A stretch of DNA of 64,000 nt from Mya arenaria (GCF_026914265.1 NC_069133.1:8935937-8999936), one strand, 5' to 3'. Counted from the first letter of the stretch, positions 1-12,189 are shown. Program-made: numbers and translations. Notes: a model not told the origin generated them from the sequence alone.

Positions 1-3000
1 TGTAATGTCATCGTCAGAACTTTTATTAAACTGATAATGCCGAACTGGCGCCCCCTTGAATACGGATGCCGTGACGAAACGATAACTGGGTTTATCCCTG
101 GTAGGAGAAACGTGAAGCGTATAGTACAATAAGAGCTTGTGGTGACATTAATAAAACGTAATAAATTTAGATAAAATACATTTACTTGACTTTTGTTAAT
201 ATATGAAATTTGTATGAAAAATTACAAACATGCTCGGTAAGGTCAGCAATAGATAAAATTATGTAAAATGACATATGTTGTTAGAGCTCGTCAGCAGATG
301 AAGTAAACTTTATTCATAGCCGCCCTTTTACAAATCTAAAGAGAGACAACTCTTATAAAATAGAACGTGTAATCTTAAACCGGATTATCTTTCGTTACGT
401 AAATAACTACCAGTATCATTAAGACGGCACTTACCTTTTGTTTCGTTCTTGTTTTCGGATGTTAAGCATTTTTGTATGATGAATAATAAATCCTGTTTTT
501 TATGTCGGTTCCAATATTACTGTAGATCAGTTTTGCGGGATACTAAGCAGACTTGTTATTTTAGACCTTTTGTAAGAAGTTGTGGATTTGAACACTCCAA
601 CGCTTAATTTTTATATAAAACCAACAGTACACATGTAATCGACTTCATTACATTGCCTTTTGATATCGTGAAACAATAGCAGGGTGTCTTTAAGTATGCG
701 CGGTACTTTAACTTAGGAGTATGCTTCTTTATATGTCCGTATTGAACTGCAAAAAGTATCGTGACCAAATTTCAACGCAAGAAAAACGCAAAGAGGATAC
801 TAAGATATTTTCATTTGACTAGGATAATTGACTAAGATCTTTATTGAACCGTGCTTAGTAGTCTAACCACTATATACTTAATGCCCTTCTAGAGTTACCT
901 TTAGAACTGCCTTTGTAGAATTTTTAAGAATGGAATTTTCCGTCAATACCGTTAAATAATTGCTCCTTTCCCTGTTCTTCGAAATTTCAGACCTTGTTAT
1001 TGCTACTTTATAAGATACCTCAATGTTTATAGCGAAAACATCGACACCAGTACATTAATTTTGTTGCACTCGGAAACGAGTCCATGCTGAATCGGAAACA
1101 CGGTGTTAATTATTTTTTTACAGTAAATCAAGGGAAAATAGCACATGATTTCTTTATATCGATGATATTTTTTGTAAGGATTCAACAGTCTGGCCTGTTG
1201 CAGATAATGAACGTTGTTTTGACCATTTTTATAATGACAATGCAATGATTTAATATTATTATCATGCATTTCTATATTCATAGTTTCTAAATTACCGCCC
1301 CGGAAACATTCCATACAATGCGAACTGCCTTACGTATGGTATTTTTTGACTGAAGTTATTTTAAAACATTATGATTTGATTTTCTTATATGCGTTATTTG
1401 TGCTGATATATACTTTATATATATTAAAATGATTTTCAATGTTTCAAACAATGCGTGTTTGCTGAAAGAGAGATACAGTCCATAACTTCATTTAAGCGTA
1501 TCTTCATTTTAATTCCTTCTGGGTTTTTTAAATCGATATGAACAGATGCATGTATCTCAATTTTGATATATCATGTATATGTAAAATGAATAAATAACGC
1601 GCGAACGTTAAATGAATATAAAGCTAAATATGAGAGTTCGTGTTGTGAACACGAGGCGGTTGGAGAATATTTCGTTTCAGTTCGGGTATGATAATGTTTT
1701 GTTATGGTAAATAAGACATGTTTGAAAAAAAGATGCTTTTCCTAAAATCGGAACCATTTTTTAATACCCGTCCTTAAATATATTCTTTGTTTTTTCATAT
1801 TCAAAGAATATGACAGCTCTAAAGAACACTGCATACGGCTTTTTCATTTAAACCAGTAGTTGAGTTTCGCATATATCATAAAGAAGCCAGTCATGTTATA
1901 CTTAATTAAGCAATATAGTTGTATCTTAATAAGAACGTTTGAACCTATTTAAAGATGTTGTTAATATTGTTAAGCAATACTTTTTTCATTAATGACAGTT
2001 TTATTGGAACTACTTCATAACCATCTCAATATTTCCGCATCACTGTAAAAATAAAGTCACACGACTTGTTTGGGAAGTTTATTTCATGTTTACAAAACCA
2101 GGGAAACGAATTCAGAACATTTATTATCAAGCTTTTACCATAATAAAATCATTAGATCATACAAAAAGCATACAAGATGCATTTAAACATGGCATCAAAG
2201 GGCGCCATGAAATAGTATGAGGTCAAGCATGATATATATTATTTGTGTCTCTATGATTCTTGTTAGGTCTGGCTCTCGCTGTCACGATGACAGCCCTGAT
2301 GTCAAATGTATCATCGTGTTGTCGTTAATCGTGATAAAAGGCCCTAATTAATGATAAGTGTTTGCTCAATGGGATTGCGATTAACAGCGATTGCTACATC
2401 TACCAATGAATGATAAGTAATATATATATATCCGATATCCGTGGGACTAAGCCCGATTTAGTAACACCGATTACACCAAGATTATGCCGGATTGAAATAC
2501 GCTGCTAAGACTATGTTCAATTGAGTCACACCGAGGTGGTGAGCAAACGGACGTTGCCCCAATGTTAATGATATTATGTTGTAATTTTGCGTCTTAAAAT
2601 ATAAATTCGGACTTCTTGACTTTTAAAATTTCTTTCAGCAATCAAGTTGAAATTTTATTTTTTCTTGAAAAACTGAAATTAAGATACTTATTTAAAAACA
2701 AACGCTCTTTTATAACTTTCATATAAATTGTTATCCAAACATCCATTATTCTATTATGCAATAAATATAATTTTATAAATAATTGGGACATTCAAAATAG
2801 TTCTCAAAACAAAAAAACAGTTTTACATTGTGACATATACGCACAGAAAAGACAAGATAATTATGAACGTCGATCGCAATACAAGAGACGTTCAAACTGG
2901 CGTGCGACATAAATAGGTATTCGTTTTGGGAGAGGGGGTTAGTTGTCGATGGCTCCCCCTCCCTCAGCCATCGCCCATTGTCCAACGAAACATTTCATTT

Positions 3001-3298
3001 TGATATGGTAAAAAGTATTCATTAGGTATACCAAAATGCATCACTAAATGCTCATATGAGCAACACAAATATATGAAGAATAATAAGGGACCAAATGTTT
3101 CGGTTCCTGGAGAAAGAACTCACTTTCTAAGACATACATGTTAGGGTATCGTATGTCTTTCGCGCGCTCTGTTTTAACATACACAATTGTAAGTTTCTAT
3201 ATGCTAAACATGAGTATGCGTATGTGTGGTGAATTTTATTTGCAGAATACAGCTGTCGTTGGAGAAAATAACATACATCAAGTTTAATCACTTTTTGC
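1..3298. other. Downstream flank of GPCR 1 (duplicated unit, non-coding)
   Basis: No convincing gene was seen; the open frames here are short and unrecognised. Bases 1-1600 resemble 54600-57350. Examples are a shared GGCGCC-containing block with TAGGAG downstream, and a shared CAGATAATGAA...GTTGTT block at about 1200 and 57115. Bases 2220-2560 resemble 19130-19740 and hold a worn relative of the 69-bp minisatellite expanded at 45-47 kb. Bases 2600-2760 match the flanks of the Polinton insertion site. Bases 3000-3130 match the sequence just downstream of GPCR 2. It reads as the 3' side of a segmental duplication unit. Confidence 0.6.
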
Positions 3299-4603
3299 TT
3301 ACTTTCCTAGCAGATTTTTAATATCCACTAATACTTGTTTAAACTGAGGGTCGAGAAAACCGTACACAAAAGGGTTGATAGCATGATTTATGAACACAAG
3401 TCTGAAGAAGAAGAAATACACGGCCTTCTCATTGTCATTCAAACGATTCAAGATTCCTTCTGATATTAACGCTAATAATGTCATATACATAATTGTTGTG
3501 ACCATGAATATGATTGTCAGAACGAACATAATGTACGTTTTCTGGCGAATGCGACCAGCTATTTCTCGATGTCGACGCCGTACCCGTTTTTTGTGACGGT
3601 CCTCTGACGACCCATCATCGCATGTAGTTTCGGCGTCCGAAAAACAAACATCATTGATGTCAACCGGTTCACTTTCGTCATCCATATACCTCATTGCAGT
3701 CTCTTTGTAAGCTAGTCCATTCCCGGTCTTGACGTCAGAACTAGAAGCAGTACTTCCATCGCTGATCTCGAGATGTTGTTTTATTTTGTTATGTGAAACT
3801 GCTGATATGCTGACTATAGGCACCTTCGCGTTTTGGCGCTTTTGAGCAGCCAAAGAGCGACCTAAGATGAGTTTTTTTGCTACCAGTATATAAAGAACGA
3901 ACATGATTGTAAGACATATTCCACTTATACCCTCCACTGATGAAGCGTATTCAAACGGATGTTTACTGTCTGCATATTTAGCATCCTTTTCACAAATTGT
4001 GACCGTCACGTTTCTTCCATTGTATATTTTTACGTCATGGTGGATTCCCCAGAGAAACGCGACTGGTAGTGAAAGTATGAACGCCGCGCCGTAGATGACG
4101 CCGCACATGATAAGCGCCTGGCGTGGCTTGATCTGCCATCTAAATGGCGCACAGACCTTCCGGTAGCGGTCGACAGCAATGATGCATAGACAAAATGCCT
4201 CCCCTGATACCGTGAACACATTGAAAAAGGACTTTATCTTGCATACGATGGGAAATGGGTACTTGTACCAGAATTGCTGCGTGAGAATCTCCCCAGGCAT
4301 TGTGGTCAGCGTGCTGATAAAGTCTAGAAAAGCCAAGCACAGCACGAAGTACCGGAAGTTACAGTCATGGTAACGTTTGATGAACACGTACAAGACAAAT
4401 AAATTTCCAAAAAATCCCACAACAGCTTCAATTCCAACAAAAACTGAAACAGGTGTTAATGCCCTTTTTAGTTCGTCATTTAGTTGGTCTAGTAATTCAC
4501 TTTCTGTTGCATTGGACAGTCCAGTGCTGTTGTCTGCTCCTATTTGGTCAATTACTGTGTGTCCAAAACTGCTAGTAGTCGTAGTCAGATGAACATCGGC
4601 CAT
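3299..4603 (-). CDS. Orphan class A (rhodopsin-like) GPCR, copy 1
   Basis: Seven-transmembrane receptor of 434 aa in one uninterrupted exon, expected at the plasma membrane and coupled to G proteins; the ligand is unknown. Seen in the translation: N-glycosylation sites at N25, N31 and N198; TM1 about 50-74 with FFGNLF; TM2 about 83-103 with LAFLDF in place of the usual LAxAD; C121 and C204 placed for the TM3-ECL2 disulphide; DRY at 145-147; TM4 about 162-185; TM5 about 221-243; a long polar third loop, about 244-354, ending in a basic RRRHR cluster; TM6 about 355-381 without the usual CWxP; TM7 about 394-416 with NPFVY at 410-414. The start ATG at 4603 aligns with that of copy 3. The whole ORF is intact. 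It could be a peptide or an amine receptor; the family place is sure, the ligand is not. Confidence 0.93.
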   Translation of the reverse strand: MADVHLTTTTSSFGHTVIDQIGADNSTGLSNATESELLDQLNDELKRALTPVSVFVGIEAVVGFFGNLFVLYVFIKRYHDCNFRYFVLCLAFLDFISTLTTMPGEILTQQFWYKYPFPIVCKIKSFFNVFTVSGEAFCLCIIAVDRYRKVCAPFRWQIKPRQALIMCGVIYGAAFILSLPVAFLWGIHHDVKIYNGRNVTVTICEKDAKYADSKHPFEYASSVEGISGICLTIMFVLYILVAKKLILGRSLAAQKRQNAKVPIVSISAVSHNKIKQHLEISDGSTASSSDVKTGNGLAYKETAMRYMDDESEPVDINDVCFSDAETTCDDGSSEDRHKKRVRRRHREIAGRIRQKTYIMFVLTIIFMVTTIMYMTLLALISEGILNRLNDNEKAVYFFFFRLVFINHAINPFVYGFLDPQFKQVLVDIKNLLGK

Positions 4604-4698
4604 CTTTAATTAACTTGTGTTAAAACATTACCGAACTTCATTCAAAAATGTCAATCAATACGTAGTATTTACTTAATTAAAACAATCACATCACAACG

Positions 4699-4747
4699 CA
4701 CAGCTTTATCATTCAGCGTTTGAATGTTGTGCTGTCTAATGACTACT
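4699..4747 (-). promoter_or_regulatory. Conserved promoter-like block upstream of GPCR 1
   Basis: A block of about 49 bp, 95-145 bp upstream of the ATG, recurs at the matching place upstream of all four receptor genes (12190, 37141, 50327). Read on the minus strand it has an ACTAAACAGC-like core, an A/T-rich stretch and then a TATA-like box. In this copy the box is degenerate (GATAAAGC). The role is inferred from conservation and position only. Confidence 0.45.
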
Positions 4748-5129
4748 TGTCGCAACTCTTGTCTTAAATCTCATCTCAAGTGAAGTTCGAATTTTCTTCC
4801 GTATTTTCGACGGAAAACAGATTTATTGAATGTTTATGATTGATTTATTAAAATGATTACTTGTATGCTATTCAATTTATAATCGAACTAGTGGAAAGGC
4901 AGAAAGTTGTTTATGTACGACTTAAATAAACATTTTAACCAAAGGAACACTTTAAAAAAGAATTAACATTTTTTACTTATCCATATAGTCAAAATACTAC
5001 GCCGTGTTTATAGCATTCAGTTAATACATTTCCTTACCAGATATTTTGTAATGATATCTGATGTTGACATTTCGTTAAAATGGTGGTTCATCAGATGTAG
5101 ACAAGAAATGACACGCAATGATTTGTTAT

Positions 5130-5341
5130 AAAGTTATAAATGTTACTGTATCAGGGGCGCATTTCAGAAAAGATACAATCCAATAAGTAATAATGACACT
5201 TAAAGCATGTCTGTTTTGTGCTGTTGTTCCATGCTTCTGGGTTTGTGTTTTTGTTTTATGTCTTTGGCATTTACCCTGTGTCATTAAACGGGGTTTATGC
5301 TTAAACCTTTTGCTATTGAGCTTGTTTCTGTAGTTTTTCAT
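5130..5341 (-). repeat. Dispersed repeat, minus-strand copy
   Basis: Read on the minus strand this stretch is similar to 17350-17480 on the plus strand. Both have CAGAAACAAG, then TTTAA(A/G)CATAAACC, then GGGTAAA(T/C)G(C/T)CAAAGACATAAAA. It is a copy of an interspersed family of unknown type; no protein domain was seen. Confidence 0.5.
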
Positions 5342-5426
5342 ATAAATATTGGTTTCAATTGGTAAAATAAATGAAACTCACATCATTAACTTTCTTGAAG
5401 CTATGGTGATGCGTCTGTGAACTGTG

Positions 5427-5576
5427 TGTACGTATGTACGTGGTGTTTGTTAGGTTGTGTATCTAGTTCAGTGTCTTGTACGTATGTACGTGGTGTTTGT
5501 TAGTTTGTGTATCTAGGTCAATGTCTTGTACGTATGTACGTGGTGTTTGTTAGTTTGTGTATCTAGTTCAGTGTCG
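5427..5576. repeat. Three tandem 50-bp repeats
   Basis: Three copies start at 5427, 5477 and 5527, each opening with TGTACGTATGTACGTGG, which includes the palindrome GTACGTAC-like core. Copies differ at only a few bases. The matching place upstream of GPCR 3 (about 42275) has only one copy of the TGTACGTGGTGTTT motif, so this array arose after the units duplicated. Confidence 0.85.
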
Positions 5577-6713
5577 TTTGGGCCCTTGTATTTCTAAACA
5601 TGGTTCATACTTATTTTGTTTTACTTGTCCCAGTATTTATCATTGTTCTGTTTAGGCCACCTTCTTTGTCAAGACTCAATGAAACTTGGAAAGTTGTCTT
5701 CCTATAACCTATGCCATGTCCGATACTGCGGACATTTGGTATCAAAAACTTGGTCACTCTAATAAAAGAAAATCATTCGTTTACACTTCAAATTCCACAT
5801 TTATGGCCTAAAATAAATGCAAATCTGTTAGTGTCTGGCTTTCCTTTCAATTTTAGTTCTAATATATGTCGAATAGGGTCGAGCATTAGGTCATTAGGTC
5901 ATATCAAATCATCACGTAAAACCAAGTTCAACAAAAATTGTTCAAAACGCGTGTCGTCATAAAATTTAAGTCAAGATCGATAATGAACAATTACAATAAT
6001 GAACCGATCATGTTACGCTTTTTTATCGATACTAATAATTGGTTATATTCACTTTAACGTGTAACAGTGGTCATTATTGTGACAAATTGTCGTGGTATAA
6101 CTTGTCAGGTCGACATAAAAGAATTCGACAAGTCCAAGTTTATACGAGCGATACCATACAAGTTCGTACGAACACAAGTAATATGTTAAGGAACTAATTG
6201 TCAGGCATTTTGATTTAACCATCACATGCGTTAAGAAAACAAACTCACACCAAAACAAATATTGTTCAAAGACTTTGCTTCCTCGATTCGTTAAAGGTAT
6301 CTCTTGGTGCATGTTATAAAGTTGAACCGATGACAAATCGTTCCTGAATAACTCATTTTTCAGAACAAGTTTGCTGATAAATGAGTGGCCTTGTCATTGT
6401 TGTTGTTTTGGATGCTAGGCTAGTTCATAAAGTTTACATTACATTATTATTTAAACAAAGTTTGAAAGATGAGTTTAAGGTATATGAAAGAAAAGGAAGG
6501 AAATATGTCAAACATAATAATAAATTTGCCGTTGACCTGAAACTACGCACGTTTTCATATATATAATCTTCCTTAACTTCAAAATGTTTATCTTCAAAAT
6601 CTGCGTTGATGTTTTCTATAGATATCGCTTGATATGTAAATTGAATGCTAACGACGATACTAATCTCCTGCGGTGGAGTAAATTGTTTTCCTTATGACAA
6701 CAAATTATATATT

Positions 6714-6759
6714 GTAGTAGCAGCAGCAGAAGTAGTAGTAGCAGCAGAAGTAGCGGTAT

Positions 6760-6813
<54 letters not shown>

Positions 6814-6950
6814 CAGTAGCAGTAGCAGTAGCAGTAGCAGTAGCAGTAGTAGTAGTATCAGTAGTAGTAGTAGTAGCAGTAGTAGTAGTAGTAGTAGAAG
6901 ACGTTGTAGTAGAAGTAGTAGTCGTAGTCGTAGTAGTAGTAGTAGTAGTA
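6714..6950. repeat. (GTA)n trinucleotide microsatellite with GCA and GAA variants
   Basis: About 240 bp of GTA repeats with interspersed GCA, GAA and GTC triplets. The poly-valine open frame across it is an artefact of the repeat. Other units have (AAT)n at 16067 and (TAC)n at 43507 in equivalent positions. Confidence 0.95.
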
Positions 6951-7699
6951 TAATTATAGGCTCATCAACGTTTACATAAAGTGAGGTGTTAAAACGTTAC
7001 ATGCCTATGTAAACGTTCGAACAGTCAATCAAAATGACGTGCTATTTGGTTGTAATTGTACTGGTAGTTGGAACAAAAAAGAGGCACTTGTGATTTTATT
7101 AACTGGCGATAAGGACCGGAATGTGATATGGGCTTGGAAGAGCATATCCTGGACTATTATCACATCGCACTTTTCGGAAAGTCATTGTATTCCATAGGTA
7201 CTGCTGTATGTATGTTTGAGTTCATTCGTCATGATTCGATATTGTATTTGATTGTAATCAATCAAGATAGTATGTCAATTAGCATTGAAACCAAGTTCAA
7301 TAAATATTGGATAACAGATTAGAGAACGCGGACAATGACGACGGCGGACAACACGTTCCCTGCATGTCCGCCATGCTATGCAAATAAAGACAACTAAAAT
7401 GTACTTCGATTCGTGTTAAAATTATGCAATCGAGTACCTCACGAATAAAAGGATCAAAATTTCTAAGTCGATATCCTCAAAAGTTAATAGTCATAGTAAA
7501 GTAAAATGATTTATTAAAAATGCACTCTAACTCCCAGATAAAATTGAACCCAATTAATTATATTGTTTTAATGTTCATAAAAGGATGAATAAATGTCGAA
7601 AACAATGGTTCTCATGAAGGATACCGAGTTAAATTCGAAAGAAATGAGCATAAATCACGCTATTTCTATTATGAGACTAAAGTAAACGAAAGTAAATCT

Positions 7700-9600
7700 T
7701 TTAGCATTCACCAATCATTTAATATGTTAGCGTTTTCTGCTATTAAATACACAGTTACAATCTTGTTATCAGTTATTAATATTCTCCGTAAATTCATGAT
7801 TTAGTTAGTAGTTCAAGGTTTATCAATCAAATTTGATGTTTGATATACTCGTACATTGTATGTATTGATTTTGAATACGAGTGTCACTTTAAGATGTGTT
7901 ATGATTACCGGCCCTAATCTGTACTAAAACCATGGCAATGTAATTAACAACGCTTGCTTAATACGTGGCTAATTCATGGCAGGTAGGTTGTATCAAAACG
8001 AGATGACAGGAAAGAGATGCAAATCTTGGAATCCAATTTATATCAACGTTGCAAAGTGTGTTCCCTTTGATGCATTATCAGGTATACCGTTTTGGCCAAT
8101 GATTTTAAGCTAACATACAAATTTAAATTCAACAATTCTACTTAATATGTGTAGAGAAAGTTACGTGAAACAATAAATAACTACTAACAGACCAAATATT
8201 CATCTTTTCGACCTTTTATTTGACATTTTTACTTTTATTCTTAATAACTAAAAAATAAAACCTTTTGCACGACGATGATGTATATATAATACAATAACAT
8301 GGAAATGTTGGAAACGTAGTAAATTGCTATTTACAATTGAATGCAGTGTCATATGTCGATTGTCTTATTTAAAATATCTGAAACTTGACTATTCATATTT
8401 TCTGATTGATGTTCTCGCCTAACTGTTAAATTAAGACAAAAAAGACAAACAATCTAACGTGTAAGCATTTCTTTTCTGCACTTCAACAAATCGCTTTATC
8501 GAGTACTTTCTTTTGATCTTAATAAGGAGGTACTGCAATTCAAGTATGTCGTAACTAGGCAATCAAAAGGTGAAATTCTTATCGAGACACGTATTATTTT
8601 TAATGTTTAATGTTTATTTTTCATATTGTACACAAACTTGCACATGGGGGATCGGCACGCGCAGCGTATTGCGCGTGCGTGCGAACCTACTTTCCATATC
8701 TATGAAAAGCTATAAGGTTTTCCTAAACTGACTTATAAAAACGATGTTCATTGTGTACATATTTATGAACACTGGTGTCGTGCTTGTTTCGCTCCCACAT
8801 TCACTTAAACGTATGCAAACACAAGTTTCTATCAGAAATTAACCAAAATATCATTGATATTCAATGTCTGCTTGATTTAAAGCATGAATTGGCTGTCGTA
8901 AATTTTAAGGTTTAAATTTTTCGTAAATGCTGAAAAATTAAAACTTATTTCTCTCTTAACAGTCTTATATTTAGTACATTAAATAAACGGATAATAAAAA
9001 CACACAATAGGTACCTTAAATCTGCCCCGCATTCCATTTGTCGGAAACTGATTCTTATCACAAGCTAATCAGAACAGTGTATGTACCCTCTTTGCGCCCC
9101 TCTTCACACTATGTGTGACGTCAAACATGGGACCAATATATTGACAATAGCAGCTTGAGCTGTAGTTATCTAAAATGTGAACAATTTTAGCAGGTATTTA
9201 AACACGTATGCATAATTCAATGAAAACGTATAAAAACTGTCGGAAACTGCTTCACAATCAGTATGTTAAGGAACACATTTGTTTCGAGGGTTACAACACA
9301 TTTCTAGTCTGTGTTTTTAAAAATATATGTACAATTACAGGTTTTAGTAATGTTGCAAGGTTAATGATATTCTTGATAACAGTGGTTACGTAAACTACAC
9401 TTTACAGATGCAATATTATATATGTTTTTCAGCTCTAGCAGTAAACTAATGACGGAAAAGATTCTAAAACAGGGTTTCAGATATCACAAATCAAGGAGAC
9501 TTTCGAAAAAATATTTATGGTCATAATTATATTATATCAAAGTACAATAAAGACCTAAATCACTGATTGCTAATAGTATTGACCATCCATATTTTATGGT
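7700..9600. other. Intergenic, nothing recognised
   Basis: AT-rich sequence without a supported gene. One feature stands out: a perfect 9-bp inverted repeat, GCACGCGCA / TGCGCGTGC with a 6-base spacer at 8655-8678, in a short GC-rich island. Confidence 0.5.
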
Positions 9601-10085
9601 GATGTTTTAAAGAAAATTATTCCAGCAGATAGTTGGGCAGATAGACTTAATGAATTGCTTGGATTTTATTCAAACCGTGGATATAACGGCGATACTTTGA
9701 AAAGTACTTACCTTCTAGGTTTTGAAAATGAAAATGAATTCCTAAAACAAAGTATAAGGTTGAATATAGCGTCCTTACATAACTGAACTTTCAGTCCTTT
9801 GATTTTATGAAAATTTTGCAAATTCAAGTTATCTTTAAAACCCTCATTGGTTGGCTAGGAATGTTCGGGCCTGTGACGTCCCTTTCTTCAAATATTTTAC
9901 ATAGGTAATCATGAAAAGTTTAGCTAATACATGTCGTTTCTAATTTTGATGTTTTCTTCATTTGTTAGCAATTTCGTACAATGATGCTTTTTATCTAAAT
10001 TTTTATTTTCTAAAGCTGACTGTGTCTGATGTTCATAGTTTAAAACAATAACTGGATTGTAATTCAAATGTTGTCCAAAACGTTG
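9600..10085 (-). repeat. Dispersed repeat, minus-strand copy (pair of 17790-18160)
   Basis: The reverse complement matches 17790-18160 over several hundred bases. Shared anchors are CAGTTATTGTTT, AAAAGCATCATTGTAC, GTTTTAAAGATAAC and AAAGGACTGAAAGC/TT, then GCTATATTCAACC. It is an interspersed element of unknown class; translation gives no domain I can name. Confidence 0.6.
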
Positions 10086-10790
10086 TTTACGTCAATAACA
10101 AAACATATGTTTTCCGTATCATTCTGGGATGATAACTCTTAACTTTATTATACATATATGGACATACAAGAAGTAATAGCTATTATGTTCCTGACTTAAA
10201 AGTTAAAAGACGGAAATTAAAACACTGTTAAGAAAAAACCCAACAACAATACAGTTACGCATTTCCTCTTATTATGACCAATACGGGCATACATTACTAA
10301 ATCTAAATAAAAACTGAAAACGACCATGTATATATTGCATGTACACAGAGAATTTGCCTTTGGAATTACATGAATTGCTATTTGCAATAGTGATAAAAAT
10401 ATAGATCGTCGTATAAACAAAATATGTAACAATTTCGAATTTGAATAACAATATTCTTAAATTTCATTTCCTAGAGGAATTCTGCATTGCATGGGAATAC
10501 ACGCAATTGTCAAAGTGTCTTTTCATGTGAATATGGTAGAAAAAGTATGCGTAAATTACACCAGAATGCAATATTTAACACTAATACGAACATCACAAGA
10601 GTTGAGGGACAATCCCTGGTGTCTAGAGCACATATGTTCCGGATGGAATGAATGAACGCACGTCTTCAGAAGGTCCCCTTTAAGTTTTAAATGCCGCAGT
10701 TTATTCGTGGCTACGCTGTACTTTTTGTATCGAATTCTGATGATGGCGATCTAGCTGGCAATACAGTTTAAGCAACCTTTCCTTAGCTAC
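10086..10790. other. Downstream flank of GPCR 2
   Basis: Non-coding. Bases 10530-10640 resemble 3000-3130 downstream of GPCR 1: a TATGGTA(G)AAAAAGTAT block, then GAGGGACAA...CCTGG. It belongs to the duplicated unit. Confidence 0.5.
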
Positions 10791-11999
10791 TTAAAACATA
10801 TTTTTAATATCTCCTAATATTTGTTTAAACTTAGGGTCAAGGCAGCCGTACACAAAAGGGTTGATAGCATGGTTTATAAACACAAGTCTAAAGAAGAACA
10901 AATACACGGTTTTTTCATAGATATTTAAACTCTTCAAGATTTCTTCTGATATAAACGCTAATAACGTCAAATACAGAATTGTTGTGACAATGAATATGAT
11001 TGTCAAAACAAACATGATGTACGTTTTTCGGCGAACAATATTCGCTTTGTCGCGACGTCTACGCCGGATCCGTTGTTTGTGACGGACTTCCAACGCTCCA
11101 TCCTCGCATGTTGTTTCGGCGTCCGTGACACAAACTTTATCTTTGTCAACCGCTTCGCTCTCATCATCCAGAGACCGGCTTTCCGTTTTGCTTGACTCTG
11201 TGGTTGATTTTCCTTTTCTTGTTGATACGTCCGAGTTAGTAAAGCCACTTTCATCGCTTATCTCGGTGTTTTGATTTGATTTTCTTTGTGACATAGACAA
11301 CTTGCTTACCGTTGGCGCGCAAGAGATGTGGCGCCTTTGAGCCGATGGACGACCTAAGATGAGTCTCCTTGCTACTAGTATATATAGAACGAGCATAACT
11401 ATCAGGCATTGTCCAAATAAAACAGACAGGGATGTACCGAAAACTAAAGGTTGTCTACTGTTTTCATAATTGGAATCCTTTCCACAGACAGTGACGGTTA
11501 CATTTCTTCCGTTGTATAACCTAACGTCCTGTTGGCTTCCCCACAGAAACCAGGCCGGGAGGGAAACAACGAAAGCCACGCAGTAGATGACGCCGCAAAG
11601 GATAAGCGCCTGGCGAGGCCTGATCTGCCATCTAAATGGCGCACACACCTTCCTATGTCGTTCGACAGCGATTATGCACAGACATAGGGCCTCCCCTGTG
11701 ACCGTGAATACGTTGAAAAATGACTTGACTTTACAGACGACGGGAAATGGATACTTGTACCAGAATTGCTGCGTGATGATCTCCCCAGGCATTGTGGTCA
11801 GTGTGCTTATAAAGTCCAGAAAAGCGAGGCACAGCACAAAGTAGCGAAAGTTACAGTCATGGTAACGTTTTATGAACACGTACAATACAAATAAATTGCC
11901 AAAAAATCCCAGAAATGTTTCAATTCCAATAAAAATTGTCACAGGTGTAACAGCCCTTTTCATTTCGTCATTCATTTGGTCCAGTAATTCACTCTCCAT
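10791..11999 (-). CDS. Orphan class A GPCR, copy 2, shortened N-terminus
   Basis: Single-exon receptor of 402 aa, closely related to the other three in the window. It has FFGNLF in TM1, the TM3 cysteine (residue 89), a long polar third loop with a basic RIRRRRR end, and NPFVY in TM7. Two oddities set it apart. First, the sisters' start codon is replaced here: the aligned site near 12093-12095 reads ATC. Farther down the same frame a TGA lies at 12054-12056. Translation can therefore begin only at the downstream ATG (11997-11999), and about 30 N-terminal residues with their N-glycosylation sites are lost. Second, the DRY motif at the end of TM3 is ERH (113-115). The transmembrane core is otherwise open. 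It could be a working, divergent receptor or an early pseudogene. Confidence 0.85.
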   Translation of the reverse strand: MESELLDQMNDEMKRAVTPVTIFIGIETFLGFFGNLFVLYVFIKRYHDCNFRYFVLCLAFLDFISTLTTMPGEIITQQFWYKYPFPVVCKVKSFFNVFTVTGEALCLCIIAVERHRKVCAPFRWQIRPRQALILCGVIYCVAFVVSLPAWFLWGSQQDVRLYNGRNVTVTVCGKDSNYENSRQPLVFGTSLSVLFGQCLIVMLVLYILVARRLILGRPSAQRRHISCAPTVSKLSMSQRKSNQNTEISDESGFTNSDVSTRKGKSTTESSKTESRSLDDESEAVDKDKVCVTDAETTCEDGALEVRHKQRIRRRRRDKANIVRRKTYIMFVLTIIFIVTTILYLTLLAFISEEILKSLNIYEKTVYLFFFRLVFINHAINPFVYGCLDPKFKQILGDIKNMF

Positions 12000-12189
12000 C
12001 ACAACATGTAGTCCAGTTCCGTTGTCAGCGTTTGTGTTGCCATTAACAGTATTTCAAAAAATAAAAGTAGCCGTTGTCAGATGGCAACTACTGATCTTTA
12101 ATGACTTTTGTTAAAACCTTGGTCAACAACTTGAAAATGGTCAATACAAATGTAATATTTGATTGATTTATACCATCACATGAACACAC

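Larger units (their letters stand above)
4760..7700. other. Upstream flank of GPCR 1, duplicated non-coding unit
   Basis: Non-coding as far as can be seen. Long stretches resemble the upstream flank of GPCR 3: 4985-5110 is like 41945-42075, and 7100-7290 is like 43660-43880, sharing the GATAA(A)GACCGGAA block. The GPCR 2 upstream flank is similar around 15090-15190 and that of GPCR 4 around 52130-52250. The small ORFs inside (for example 5711-5962 and 7128-7322) show no family motif and are not open in the matching units. Confidence 0.55.

Noticed and set aside
6645-6953. 102-aa plus-strand ORF, almost all Val/Ala
   Set aside because: Translation of the (GTA)n microsatellite; no unique coding part.
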